Origin: AC-32 sp963788215
Lineage (GTDB): Bacteria; Actinomycetota; Thermoleophilia; Gaiellales; Gaiellaceae
NCBI GenBank assembly: GCA_963788215.1
Contig: CAWBFX010000008.1
Coordinates: 230,274 to 294,273 of the forward strand
Direction of reading: 5' to 3'
DNA length: 64,000 nucleotides
Shown: piece by piece, positions 25,103 through 33,128 of the stretch
Position numbering within the stretch: position 1 is the first letter of the stretch
Layout: every line of letters starts with the position of its first letter
The notes under the pieces: model-generated
Told to the model about the DNA's origin: nothing
The model's input: the letters and a program-made list of their open reading frames with translations, nothing else
The model's database searches: none
Made by a program: the position numbers and the translations under genes

Positions 25103-25234
25103 GTGCTGCTCGCCGCGAAGACAGCCGCTCAGGAAGGAAAGGAAGTAATCGAGGCCATGCTCGTCGTAGGCCTGATCTTCCTCGGCGTGATCGTCCTCGG
25201 CGAGCTCTCGAAGTGGCTTAGGCACCGCCACTAA
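25103..25234 (+). CDS. Small single-pass membrane protein (43 residues)
   Basis: A short frame from GTG 25103 to TAA 25232-25234. The N-terminal third is charged (KTAAQEGKEVIEA), then one membrane helix 'MLVVGLIFLGVIVLGELSKW' and a basic end (LRHRH). Located ten bases after the preceding gene and 13 before the cyclase gene, with no competing reading frame, it fills the spacer fully. Length and hydrophobicity are consistent with small membrane regulatory proteins, but there is no assignable function. An internal ATG at 25157, opening the hydrophobic segment, is an alternative start. Confidence 0.6.
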   Translation: MLLAAKTAAQEGKEVIEAMLVVGLIFLGVIVLGELSKWLRHRH

Positions 25235-25247
25235 GCAGGATCTGCGC

Positions 25248-27710
25248 GTGCGCGAGCTGCCGCGCGGAACCGTCACCTTCCTCTTCACCGACATCGAGGG
25301 TTCCACGCGCCTGCTCCACGAGCTCGGCGCCGAACGATACGCGGCCGAGCTGAGCGAGCACCGACGCGTCCTGCGGGAGGCCTTCTCGAGGCACGACGGC
25401 GCCGAGGTCGACACGCAGGGCGACGCGTTCTTCGTCGCGTTCCCGACCGCGCCCGGCGCGCTCGCGGCGGCCCGGGAGGCGCAGGAGCAGCTCTCGATCC
25501 CGGTCCGGATGGGGCTCCACACGGGCACGCCCCTGCTGACCGAGGAGGGCTACGTCGGCGCGGACGTCCACCGGGCGGCGAGGATCGCCGCGGCCGGCCA
25601 CGGCCGGCAGATCCTCGTCTCTGCCTCCACCCAGGCGCTCCTGGAGCCAAGTAACACAGTGTTACTTGACCTCGGGGAGCACCGGCTCAAGGACCTGAGT
25701 GCACCCGAGCGGATCTATCAGGCGGGCGAGGGCGAGTTTCCGCGCCTGAAGACCCTCTACCAGACCAACCTGCCCATCCCGGCAACGCCGTTTCTCGGCC
25801 GCGAGGGCGAGCTGGCCGCGGTCGGCGAGCTGCTCGGACGCGACGATGTGCGGCTGCTGACACTTTCCGGCGCGGGCGGCAGCGGGAAGACCCGCCTGGC
25901 GCTGCAGGCCGTCGCGGCCGCCGCAGACGAGTATCCGCAGGGCGTCTGGTGGGTTCCGCTGGCGGAGGTGCGGAACAACGACGACGTCCTGCCGGCCGCC
26001 GCGCGCGCTCTCGGCGGAGGGGGGCGGCTCGAGACCGTGATCGGCGGTCGCCGGCTGCTGCTCCTGCTGGATAACTTCGAGCACGTCGTCGAGGCCGCCC
26101 CGGAGATAGCGGCTTTGCTCGACTCGTGTCGCGGCCTGGTCGTGGTCGTCACCAGTCGCGAGCGGCTCCGGGTCGCCGGCGAGCAGGTCTATCCGGTGCC
26201 GGTGCTCGCACGCGGCGACTCGCACCGCCTGTTCGTCTCGCGCGCGCAAGCTGCCGCTCCGGAGTTCCAGCCGGACGAGCACGTGGACGAGCTCTGCGCC
26301 CGGCTCGACGACCTGCCGCTTGCGATCGAGCTGGCGGCAGCCCGCACTGGGCTGCTCACGACGGCCCAGCTCGTCGAGCGCCTCGGCGAACGCCTGGATC
26401 TGCTACGCGGCGGGCGCGACGCCGAGGTCCGGCAGCGCACCCTGCGGGCGACGATCGAATGGTCGTACGAGCTCCTGAACGCCGAGGAGCAGAAGTTGCT
26501 CGCGGCTCTGTCTGTCTTCCAGGGCGGCTGGACGCTCGAGTCCGCCGAGCGCGTCTGTCAGGCGGACCTCGAGCTCCTTGAGTCGCTCGTCGACAAGAGC
26601 CTCGTTCGGCGCACGGAGTCGGGCCGGCTGTTCATGCTCGAGACGATCCGTGAGTTCGCCGCGGAGCAGCTCCCGCCGGAGCGCCGGCAAGACCTGCTGC
26701 AGCGACTTCTGGACGCGCTGATCGACACTTTCGAAGCCGGGAACATGCGTCCCGAGAGCACGGGGCGGCCGGCCATGGAGCTCGCCCAGGCGGAACGCCC
26801 CAACGTCGACGTCGCTCTCGAATGGGCACTCGCATCCGGGCAGGCGGAGGCCGCGCTTCGCCTCATGTGGATGCTCGAGATGTATTGGTCGACGAACGAT
26901 CCTGTCGGCGGCCGCGACCGCGTCGACGCCCTCCTCGCCGCCGCCGGCGAGACCATCGACCGTGCCGCACTCGCGCGTGCGCTTCGGTTTCGCGGGGCTA
27001 CCTTTGACTTCACGCACGCAAGCGCGCTGGCCGAGCCGGAGTACGAGCGGGCGATGGAGTTGTTTCAGGCGGTTGGGGACGAGCTCGAAGCGACCCATAT
27101 CAGGCATCGCATCGCCTTCAATGCGCTGGACCAGGGGGATCTCGAGCGTGCGAAGCGGCTTGCGACAGAGGCACTCGAGCTCGACCGGCGCAGCGGCAAC
27201 CGCCGCGACGAGGCCATGGCGCTCAACGTGCTCGGCGCGATCGCGTTCGCGGAGGAGGACCCGGAGAACGGCCTTCGCCTTGGGCTGGAATCCGCCGCAG
27301 TCTCAGAGAGCCTCGGCTTCACCTGGTTCAAGGGCGTCACGCTCCTCGGGACCTCCGAGCATCTGATCGCCGCGCACGATTCCGAGGCCGCGAGGGCCGC
27401 CTTCGTCGACGGGCTCGAGACGCTTCTGTCCGTCCAGGACCGCATCAACCTCGCGAACGCTTTGGCGGTGGGTGCTGCGATCGCCGCCGCCCAGGGCTTC
27501 CGCGAGGACGCCGGGACACTCTGGGGCGCCCTGGAGGCCACGGCAGAGCGGGAACCGAGGGGGTCGACGACCGGAGCCATGGTCGAGTACGAGCCGTACC
27601 TCGAGGGCGTCAAAGGAGAGGAGTTCGAGGCGGCTCGAAAGCGCGGCCGGTCGCTCTCGCTCGAAGAAGCTGCCCGTTATGCGCTCTCGAACCTAGACTC
27701 ACCGCGATGA
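25248..27710 (+). CDS. Class III adenylate/guanylate cyclase with AAA ATPase and TPR regions
   Basis: 820 residues from GTG. Domains in order: a class III cyclase catalytic domain (residues ~8-165; 'VTFLFTDIEGSTRLLHELG' with the first metal Asp, 'VDTQGDAFFVAF' with the second, 'GYVGADVHRAARIAAAG' as dimer/transition-state region with His at the usual Asn position); an NB-ARC/AfsR-like ATPase (~180-470; Walker A 'LSGAGGSGKTRLAL', Walker B 'LLLLDNFEHVV'); and a helical TPR-rich C-terminus. Such proteins are abundant in Actinomycetota and are thought to couple nucleotide second messengers to protein-protein sensing; there is no DNA-binding domain. A perfect 21-base palindrome lies in frame between the cyclase and ATPase regions (25648-25668). 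The TGA overlaps the ubiD start (ATGA). Confidence 0.88.
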   Translation: MRELPRGTVTFLFTDIEGSTRLLHELGAERYAAELSEHRRVLREAFSRHDGAEVDTQGDAFFVAFPTAPGALAAAREAQEQLSIPVRMGLHTGTPLLTEEGYVGADVHRAARIAAAGHGRQILVSASTQALLEPSNTVLLDLGEHRLKDLSAPERIYQAGEGEFPRLKTLYQTNLPIPATPFLGREGELAAVGELLGRDDVRLLTLSGAGGSGKTRLALQAVAAAADEYPQGVWWVPLAEVRNNDDVLPAAARALGGGGRLETVIGGRRLLLLLDNFEHVVEAAPEIAALLDSCRGLVVVVTSRERLRVAGEQVYPVPVLARGDSHRLFVSRAQAAAPEFQPDEHVDELCARLDDLPLAIELAAARTGLLTTAQLVERLGERLDLLRGGRDAEVRQRTLRATIEWSYELLNAEEQKLLAALSVFQGGWTLESAERVCQADLELLESLVDKSLVRRTESGRLFMLETIREFAAEQLPPERRQDLLQRLLDALIDTFEAGNMRPESTGRPAMELAQAERPNVDVALEWALASGQAEAALRLMWMLEMYWSTNDPVGGRDRVDALLAAAGETIDRAALARALRFRGATFDFTHASALAEPEYERAMELFQAVGDELEATHIRHRIAFNALDQGDLERAKRLATEALELDRRSGNRRDEAMALNVLGAIAFAEEDPENGLRLGLESAAVSESLGFTWFKGVTLLGTSEHLIAAHDSEAARAAFVDGLETLLSVQDRINLANALAVGAAIAAAQGFREDAGTLWGALEATAEREPRGSTTGAMVEYEPYLEGVKGEEFEAARKRGRSLSLEEAARYALSNLDSPR
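25648..25668. repeat. AT-rich palindrome, copy 1, inside the cyclase gene (family 2)
   Basis: Perfect 21-base palindrome with core AGTAACACAGTGTTACT. In frame it encodes SNTVLL just before 'DLGEHRLKDL', a stretch where related cyclases usually have a non-palindromic sequence. It is strikingly AT-rich against its surroundings, and near copies lie at 52471-52491 and 63093-63109. Confidence 0.8.
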
Positions 27711-29173
27711 CCCGCGACCTCCGCGAATGGATCTCGCTGCTCGAGCGCGAGGGCGAGCTCGTGCGGATTCAGGCCGAGGTCGACCCCAACCTCGAGATCA
27801 CCGAGATCACGGATCGCGTCGTCAAGTCAGGCGGCCCTGCGCTGCTGTTCGAGAACCCGAAGTCGGAGCACCCGCTGCTGATCAACCAGTTCGGCACCGA
27901 GCGGCGCATGTGCCTCGCGCTCGGGGTCGACTCGCTCGACGAAGCGGGCCGCAAGCTCGGCGACGTCCTCGAGATGCAGCCGCCGCAGGGGCTCGCCGAG
28001 AAGGTCAAGGGCCTGCGCAAGCTGAAGTCGATCGCCGACTCGCAGCCGAAGCGCGTCCGCAGCGGCCCGTCGCAGGAGGTCGTGCTCACGGGCGACGACG
28101 TCGATCTCTCGCGGCTGCCCATTCAGACCTGCTGGCCGGGCGACGCGGCGCCGTTCATCACGCTCCCCGCCGTCATCACGAAGGACCCGCGCACAGGCGG
28201 GCGCAACGTCGGCATGTACCGGATGCAGGTGCTCGACGGCAAGACCACGGCGATGCACTGGCAGATCCACAAGGACGGGCGGGCCGACTACCTGCTCGCG
28301 GACGGCCGGATGGACGTCGCGGTCGCGCTCGGGCTCGACCCGATCACCGCCTACACCGCCAGCGCGCCCTTGCCGAAGCACGTCGACGAGCTGATGCTCG
28401 CGGGCTTCCTGCGCGGCGAGCCCGTCGAGCTCGTCCCGGGCAGGACGGTCGATCTCGAGGTCCCCGCGCACGCCGAGATCGTCCTCGAGGGCTACATCGC
28501 CAAGGACGACCTCACGAGCGAGGGGCCGTTCGGCGACCACACCGGCTACTACACGCCGCCCGAGCTCTTCCCGGTGTTCCACGTCGAGGCGATCACGATG
28601 CGGCGCGACGCGATCTACCCGTCGATCGTCGTCGGCAAGCCGCCGCAGGAGGACGCGTGGCTCGCCAAGGCGACCGAGCGCATCTTCCTGCCGGCGATCC
28701 GGATGAGCGTGCCGGAGATCGTCGACTACGACCTCCCGGTCGCGGGCGCGTTCCACAACTGCTGCCTCGTCTCGATCCGCAAGACCTTCCCGGGCCAGGC
28801 GCAGAAGGTGATGCACGCGATCTGGGGCCTCGGCCTGCTGAGCCTGACGAAGGCGGTCGTGGTCGTCGACGAGGCGGTCGACGTGCACGACTACCAGGAC
28901 GTTTTCTTCCGGGTCTGCGCGAACGTCGACCCGAAGCGGGACGTGCTCATCTCCGAGGGGCCGCTCGACCACCTCGACCACGCGCCCTCGATGCAGTTCT
29001 ACGGCGGCAAGATCGGGATCGACGCCACTCACAAGGGCCCGGCCGAGGGTGCGCGGCCGTGGCCGGAGGAGATCCGGATGAGCGACGAAGTGCAGGCGCT
29101 CGTCGACGCACGCTGGGAGGAGTACGGCCTCGGAAGCGCTCCGGAAGCGTTGCGCCAGTTGTTACGTCGTTGA
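27707..29173 (+). CDS. UbiD-family prenylated-FMN decarboxylase (menaquinone pathway, MqnL-like)
   Basis: 488 residues. 'RDLREWISLLEREGELVRI', 'NVGMYRMQVLDGKTTAMHW', 'LTSEGPFGDHTGYYTPPE' (active-site Glu and prFMN contacts), 'KAVVVVDEAVDVHDYQDVFF' and 'IGIDATHKGP' are the UbiD/MenD-like decarboxylase blocks. UbiD enzymes need prenylated FMN made by a UbiX protein, and a ubiX gene lies 2.6 kb downstream. Because mqnA and mqnC are also in the window, the most economical role is the late decarboxylation step of futalosine-pathway menaquinone synthesis (the MqnL role), though classical UbiD substrates remain possible. It overlaps the cyclase gene by 4 bases and precedes the bc-complex genes by 69 bases. 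Confidence 0.88.
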   Translation: MTRDLREWISLLEREGELVRIQAEVDPNLEITEITDRVVKSGGPALLFENPKSEHPLLINQFGTERRMCLALGVDSLDEAGRKLGDVLEMQPPQGLAEKVKGLRKLKSIADSQPKRVRSGPSQEVVLTGDDVDLSRLPIQTCWPGDAAPFITLPAVITKDPRTGGRNVGMYRMQVLDGKTTAMHWQIHKDGRADYLLADGRMDVAVALGLDPITAYTASAPLPKHVDELMLAGFLRGEPVELVPGRTVDLEVPAHAEIVLEGYIAKDDLTSEGPFGDHTGYYTPPELFPVFHVEAITMRRDAIYPSIVVGKPPQEDAWLAKATERIFLPAIRMSVPEIVDYDLPVAGAFHNCCLVSIRKTFPGQAQKVMHAIWGLGLLSLTKAVVVVDEAVDVHDYQDVFFRVCANVDPKRDVLISEGPLDHLDHAPSMQFYGGKIGIDATHKGPAEGARPWPEEIRMSDEVQALVDARWEEYGLGSAPEALRQLLRR

Positions 29174-29242
29174 CGCCGTAGGATCAGGCACGATTGAATC
29201 CAGCGGCTGATCGAGCCTACTAGGGAAGGGGAGGCGCGTCGG

Positions 29243-30199
29243 GTGGATGACCCGCGGGGTGATATGGAGGGGCACGAGCCGCCGCCTAGCCTCTGGCCGA
29301 TCGGTTTTGCCGTCGGCGTCGTCTGCCTTCTCGTAGGGCTGATCGTCAGCTGGGTCGCAGCCGCGATCGGCGCGGTGATCCTCGTGGTCTGCGGCGCCCT
29401 CTGGGCCCGCGACGTCGCCACGGGCGCGAGCGCCCCGGCCGGCCCCGCGCCTGCGGCCGACGAGGGAGAGCCCGCTCCACAGGCTCCCGCCGTCCCCGCG
29501 CACAAGGGCGAGGCCGCGATGCCGGAGCCCGCGCCGGGCGAGCGCTTCCCGCGCAGCGTCTTCCTCGAGAGCGCCACCCTCGGCCTCGGCGCGATCATCG
29601 GCGGCGTCGTCACGCTTCCGGTGATCGGCTTCGCCGTGCTCCCCGCGTTCGTGAAGCAGCACAGCCACTCCGTCGACCTCGGCCCGATCGACAACTTCCC
29701 CGAAGGCCAGTATCAGGTCGCCACCTTCCTGCGGGAGCCCGAGCAGGGCGAGGTCTCGCGGCGAACCGCTTTCATCCGCAACAACGGCCTCCTGGACGGC
29801 AAGCCGAGCTTCACGTGCATCTCGAACCGCTGCGCGCACCTCGGCTGCCCGGTACAGCCCGGCGGCCCGACCTTCGACAAGAAGACGAAGACCGTCACGA
29901 CCTCGAGCGGCCACGTCTCGATCATCCCGTCGCTGCCGGCCGCGGGGTTCATCTGCCCGTGTCACGGCGGCTCGTACGACCAGGAGGGCAACCGCATCGC
30001 CGGCCCGCCGGTCCGCGGCCTCGACCGCTACGAGTTCTCGATCCGCAACGGGCACCTCATCCTCGGCAACACGTTCAGCGTCGCCAGCGTCTCCGGCTCC
30101 GGCGCGAACGCCGAGATCCACAAGTACGAGCTGGCCGGCCCGGGGCAGCACGTCGACGGCCCCGAGTCCTGGCTCTACCCATTGCAGCCGCCTCACTGA
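29243..30199 (+). CDS. qcrA: Rieske iron-sulfur subunit of menaquinol-cytochrome c reductase
   Basis: 318 residues from GTG, with AAGGGGAGG upstream as ribosome-binding site. Membrane helices lie near residues 18-36, 38-54 and 112-135, as in the three-helix QcrA of Actinomycetota. The 2Fe-2S cluster ligands are C197-x-H199 and C238-x-x-H241, with C202 and C240 placed for the structural disulfide ('RCAHLGCP' and 'CPCHGGSYD'). It accepts one electron from menaquinol at the Qo site and passes it to cytochrome c. A Pro/Ala-rich linker (~60-98) separates the first two helices from the Rieske anchor. The stop overlaps the ATG of the cytochrome b gene (TGATG region). Confidence 0.93.
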   Translation: MDDPRGDMEGHEPPPSLWPIGFAVGVVCLLVGLIVSWVAAAIGAVILVVCGALWARDVATGASAPAGPAPAADEGEPAPQAPAVPAHKGEAAMPEPAPGERFPRSVFLESATLGLGAIIGGVVTLPVIGFAVLPAFVKQHSHSVDLGPIDNFPEGQYQVATFLREPEQGEVSRRTAFIRNNGLLDGKPSFTCISNRCAHLGCPVQPGGPTFDKKTKTVTTSSGHVSIIPSLPAAGFICPCHGGSYDQEGNRIAGPPVRGLDRYEFSIRNGHLILGNTFSVASVSGSGANAEIHKYELAGPGQHVDGPESWLYPLQPPH

Positions 30200-30996
30200 T
30201 GGCGCGGCGCAAGTCAGCCCGGCAGGAGCAGCTCGAGCGCGCCGTGCTCTACCCGCTCGACTGGCTGGAGGAGCGCTCCGGCCTCATCGGCGGCGTGCGC
30301 TACTTCCTCTTCCGCAAGGTCCCGGGGGACACCAGCTGGTGGCACACGCTCGGCTCGGCGACGCTGACCGCGTTCCTCGTCCAGCTCGCGACCGGCGTGA
30401 TCCTGGCGATGTACTACAAGCCGAGCCCGGAGCAGGCGCACGAGTCGGTGCAGCACATCACGGACGACATCTGGGGCGGCTGGCTGGTCCGCGGCATGCA
30501 CCGCTGGGGCGCGAGCGTCTTCATCATCCTGATGTTCATGCACATGGGGCGCGTCTTCCTGTTCGGCGCGTACAAGTACCCCCGCGAGCTGAACTGGATC
30601 GTCGGCGTGCTCCTGCTCGCGACCGGGCTCTTCGAGGGCCTCACCGGGTACCTGCTCCCCTTCGACCAGACCGCCTACTGGGCGACGGTCGTCGCGATCA
30701 ACATCAACGGGACGGCGCCGTTCGTCGGGCCGTTCCTCGCGTCGCTGTTACGCGGCGGCGCCGAGATCGGGCCCGACACGCTCTCGCGCTTCTATTCGCT
30801 CCACATGCTGCTCGTCCCGGGCGCGCTGATGGGGCTCATCGGACTGCACCTGTACCTCGTGGTGCGGCTCGGCGTCTCGTCGCCGCCGTGGTCGGGTGAG
30901 GCTGCGGGCGCCCCGAGAGAGCCCGAGCCGACGCCGGCGCGCTCGGGCCTGGTGCAGCCGCGGCCTCGGACGATTCGCGGGAGGCCGACGGAATGA
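30199..30996 (+). CDS. qcrB: Cytochrome b6-type subunit of the bc complex
   Basis: 265 residues, equivalent to the N-terminal half of a full cytochrome b. Four membrane helices carry heme ligands H101 and H115 (spacing 13) and H202 and H217 (spacing 14), the b6-type pattern. 'GSATLTAFLVQLATGVILAM' is helix A and 'GYLLPFDQTAYWATVV' the Qo region. The protein would bind two b hemes plus a possible c-type heme as in Bacillus QcrB. It is followed by a 4-base overlap with the subunit IV-cytochrome c gene, so the complex here is of the split (Bacillus/b6f-like) type rather than the single long cytochrome b typical of many Actinomycetota. Confidence 0.93.
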   Translation: MARRKSARQEQLERAVLYPLDWLEERSGLIGGVRYFLFRKVPGDTSWWHTLGSATLTAFLVQLATGVILAMYYKPSPEQAHESVQHITDDIWGGWLVRGMHRWGASVFIILMFMHMGRVFLFGAYKYPRELNWIVGVLLLATGLFEGLTGYLLPFDQTAYWATVVAININGTAPFVGPFLASLLRGGAEIGPDTLSRFYSLHMLLVPGALMGLIGLHLYLVVRLGVSSPPWSGEAAGAPREPEPTPARSGLVQPRPRTIRGRPTE

Positions 30997-31784
30997 GCGC
31001 CCTAGACGAGCGCCGCGCCGGGTTCCAGCAGTACAAGGACGACGTCAAGACGCGCGGGAAGCCGTTCTACCCGTACGCGATGTTCCACGACACGGTCATG
31101 AGCCTCGTGGTCGTGCTCGTGATCGTCGGCTGCGCCGTCGTCTGGCACTACACGGACATCCTCGGCGCGCAGCTCGGAGACAAGGCCGACCCGGGGACGA
31201 GGACGTTCGTGCCGCGGCCCGACTGGTACTTCTACTTCCTCTTCTACCTGCTCCGGATCTTCAAGTGGCCGGAGACGGTGATCCTCGCGACGGTCGGGAT
31301 CCCGACGATCTGCCTGATCCTGCTGCTGGTGCTGCCGTTCATCGACCTGCGGACGGAGCGGCGGCTGTCCAGGCGCCCGGTGGCCGTCGTGGGCGCGGCG
31401 CTCACGGTGCTCGCGATGGGCGCGCTCACGTACAAGGGCGCGACCGCGGAGGAGGCGATCGCGAGCGAGGTCAAGGCGGCGATCCCGAGCTGGGAGGCCA
31501 AGCAGGGCTTCACCGGCAACCAGCAGGCGATCGACGGCGCCAATCTCTTCGCCGAGTCCGGCTGCACCAACTGCCACACGTACCTCGGCACCGGCTCGTC
31601 GAACCTCGGCGCGCCTGACCTCTCCGCGGAAGGCGCGAAGAACAAGGGGATCCAGTTCCAGGTCTCGCACCTCGAGTGTCCGAGCTGCGTGAACCCCGGC
31701 TCGCCGATGCCGTCGTTCAAGGACCTCGGGAACGAGAACCTGCAGAAGCTCGCCGCGTTCTTAGAGGCCTCGAAGGGCGGCTAG
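30993..31784 (+). CDS. qcrC: Subunit IV-cytochrome c fusion of the bc complex
   Basis: 263 residues. The N-terminal ~145 residues are subunit IV (C-terminal half of cytochrome b): helices near 33-52, 98-117 and 128-147, and the Qo-site motif 'RPDWYFYFLFYLLR' (PDWY in place of PEWY, residues 76-79, common with menaquinol). The C-terminal ~95 residues are a cytochrome c domain with heme motif C191-T-N-C194-H195 and a late 'GSPMPSFKDL' supplying the axial Met. Two further cysteines ('LECPSCVNPG') are unusual for this domain. This fusion resembles Bacillus QcrC. The TAG overlaps the GTG of ubiX. Confidence 0.93.
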   Translation: MSALDERRAGFQQYKDDVKTRGKPFYPYAMFHDTVMSLVVVLVIVGCAVVWHYTDILGAQLGDKADPGTRTFVPRPDWYFYFLFYLLRIFKWPETVILATVGIPTICLILLLVLPFIDLRTERRLSRRPVAVVGAALTVLAMGALTYKGATAEEAIASEVKAAIPSWEAKQGFTGNQQAIDGANLFAESGCTNCHTYLGTGSSNLGAPDLSAEGAKNKGIQFQVSHLECPSCVNPGSPMPSFKDLGNENLQKLAAFLEASKGG

Positions 31785-32374
31785 TGCACGTCTTCCTCGG
31801 GATCACCGGAGCTTCGGGGGCGCCGTACGCGGCGCGGTTGCTCGAGGCGCTGGGTGAGACCGGGTGCGAGATCGGGCTCTGCGCCTCGCGCGCCGGGCTC
31901 GAGGTCGTCGCGACCGAGCTCTACGGCGACGCGCGGCTCTCGGCCGACGAGACGCTCGCGCGGCTGATCGAGCCCGTGCGCGACGCCGTCACGCTCTACG
32001 ACGAGCGCGACTGGCACGCGCCGTACGCGAGCGGCTCGGCGAAGGTCGACGCGTACGTGATCTGCCCGTGCTCGATGGGAACGCTCGGGACGATCGCCTC
32101 GGGCGCGATGTCGAACTTGATTCAGCGCGCGGCGAGCGTGGCGCTGAAGGAGGAACGGAAGCTCGTGCTGTGCCCGCGCGAGACGCCGCTCTCGCTGATC
32201 CACCTCGAGAACATGCTGCGCGTGAAGCAGGCGGGGGCGACCCTCCTCTTCCTCGCGCCGGGCTTCTACCACGGCGCCGAGTCGGTCAGCGACCTCGTCG
32301 ACTTCATCGTCGGACGGTGCCTCGACCAGCTCGGGCTCTCGCACGCGCTCGTACGGCGCTGGGGCCAGGAGTGA
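31784..32374 (+). CDS. ubiX: UbiX-family flavin prenyltransferase (MqnM-like)
   Basis: 196 residues from a GTG overlapping the previous TAG. 'HVFLGITGASGAPYAARLLEAL' in part is the FMN-binding start, 'YASGSAKVDAYVICPCSMGT' and 'IASGAMSNLIQRAASVALKE' the middle blocks, and 'LVLCPRETPLSLIHLENMLR' the prenyl-phosphate site (RETPL/ LxNM). The enzyme prenylates FMN with dimethylallyl phosphate, making the cofactor of UbiD decarboxylases, matching the UbiD gene at 27707. In futalosine-pathway organisms this role is called MqnM. A hairpin repeat fills the 70 bases between this gene and menG. Confidence 0.92.
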   Translation: MHVFLGITGASGAPYAARLLEALGETGCEIGLCASRAGLEVVATELYGDARLSADETLARLIEPVRDAVTLYDERDWHAPYASGSAKVDAYVICPCSMGTLGTIASGAMSNLIQRAASVALKEERKLVLCPRETPLSLIHLENMLRVKQAGATLLFLAPGFYHGAESVSDLVDFIVGRCLDQLGLSHALVRRWGQE

Positions 32375-32376
32375 CC

Positions 32377-32445
32377 ATGAGCGTAGGCTCGACGGAGCTC
32401 ATCAGGGAGCGGAGGCGCCGGCTTTGCCGGCGCCGGGAGCGGGAA
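32377..32445 (+). repeat. Dispersed hairpin repeat, copy B (family 1)
   Basis: Near-identical to 3399-3469. It fills the whole ubiX-menG spacer. The perfect 9-bp hairpin GGCGCCGGC-TTT-GCCGGCGCC lies at 32414-32434, and its end is the GGGAGCGGGAA just before the menG ATG. Its own ATG frame encodes a 23-residue peptide (starting MSVGSTEL) whose TGA at 32446-32448 overlaps that ATG (ATGA). The four differences from copy A are all amino-acid-changing or structural, not synonymous. Confidence 0.78.
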
Positions 32446-33128
32446 TGAGTTTTTCGGCAGGCACGCTTCCGGCCGACGGTGTCCGGGCGATGTTCGACCG
32501 GATCGCGCCGGTGTACGACGCGATGAACCGCGTGATGACCGCCGGGCTCGACGGGCGCTGGCGATCCGAGACGGCGGCGGCCGTGGTCCGGCGGGGCGAC
32601 CGCGTGCTGGACGCGTGCTGCGGGACCGGGGATCTGGCTCTGGCTTCGGCGCGTATCGGCGGGCGAGTGACAGGCGTGGACTTCTCGGAGCGGATGCTCG
32701 AGCGGGCGCGGCAGAAGTCGTCCGACGTGACCTGGATGCAGGGCGACGCGCTCGCGCTTCCGTTCGAGGACGCCTCGTTCGACGCGGCGACGGTCGGCTT
32801 CGGCGTCCGGAACCTCTCCGATCTCGAAGCCGGCCTGCGAGAGCTGCGCCGGGTCCTGAAGGCCGGCGGCCGCGTCGGGATCCTCGAGATCACCCGGCCG
32901 CGCGGGCTGCTCGCGCCGTTCTACCGGCTCTGGTTCAACGGTATCGTGCCGCTGCTCGGCAAGGTTCTGCCCGGGGGTTCGGCCTACTCGTACCTTCCCG
33001 CGAGCGTGCAGCGGTTCCCGGGGCCGGAGGGCCTGGCCGGCGCCTTGCGGGCCGCGGGGTTCGAGGACGTGCGCTACCGCCTGTTCGCCGGCGGGATCGT
33101 CGCGCTGCACACGGGAGTGGCCGCATGA
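32445..33128 (+). CDS. menG: Demethylmenaquinone methyltransferase (UbiE/MenG family)
   Basis: 227 residues from the ATG at 32445 (MSFSAGTLPADGVRAMFDRI). 'MFDRIAPVYDAMNRVMTAG' is the family start, 'VLDACCGTGDLALASARIG' the S-adenosylmethionine site, and 'DAATVGFGVRNLSDLEAGL' the UbiE signature. It performs the last C-methylation of the quinone ring; since the other quinone genes here are of the futalosine menaquinone type, demethylmenaquinone is the probable substrate. The gene is embedded between ubiX and the polyprenyl synthase gene, with an ATGA overlap to the latter. Confidence 0.93.
   Translation: MSFSAGTLPADGVRAMFDRIAPVYDAMNRVMTAGLDGRWRSETAAAVVRRGDRVLDACCGTGDLALASARIGGRVTGVDFSERMLERARQKSSDVTWMQGDALALPFEDASFDAATVGFGVRNLSDLEAGLRELRRVLKAGGRVGILEITRPRGLLAPFYRLWFNGIVPLLGKVLPGGSAYSYLPASVQRFPGPEGLAGALRAAGFEDVRYRLFAGGIVALHTGVAA

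Noticed and set aside
29186..29242. A riboswitch or attenuator before qcrA
   Set aside because: Only 69 bases are available and no stable stem-loop beyond the ribosome-binding region was evident.
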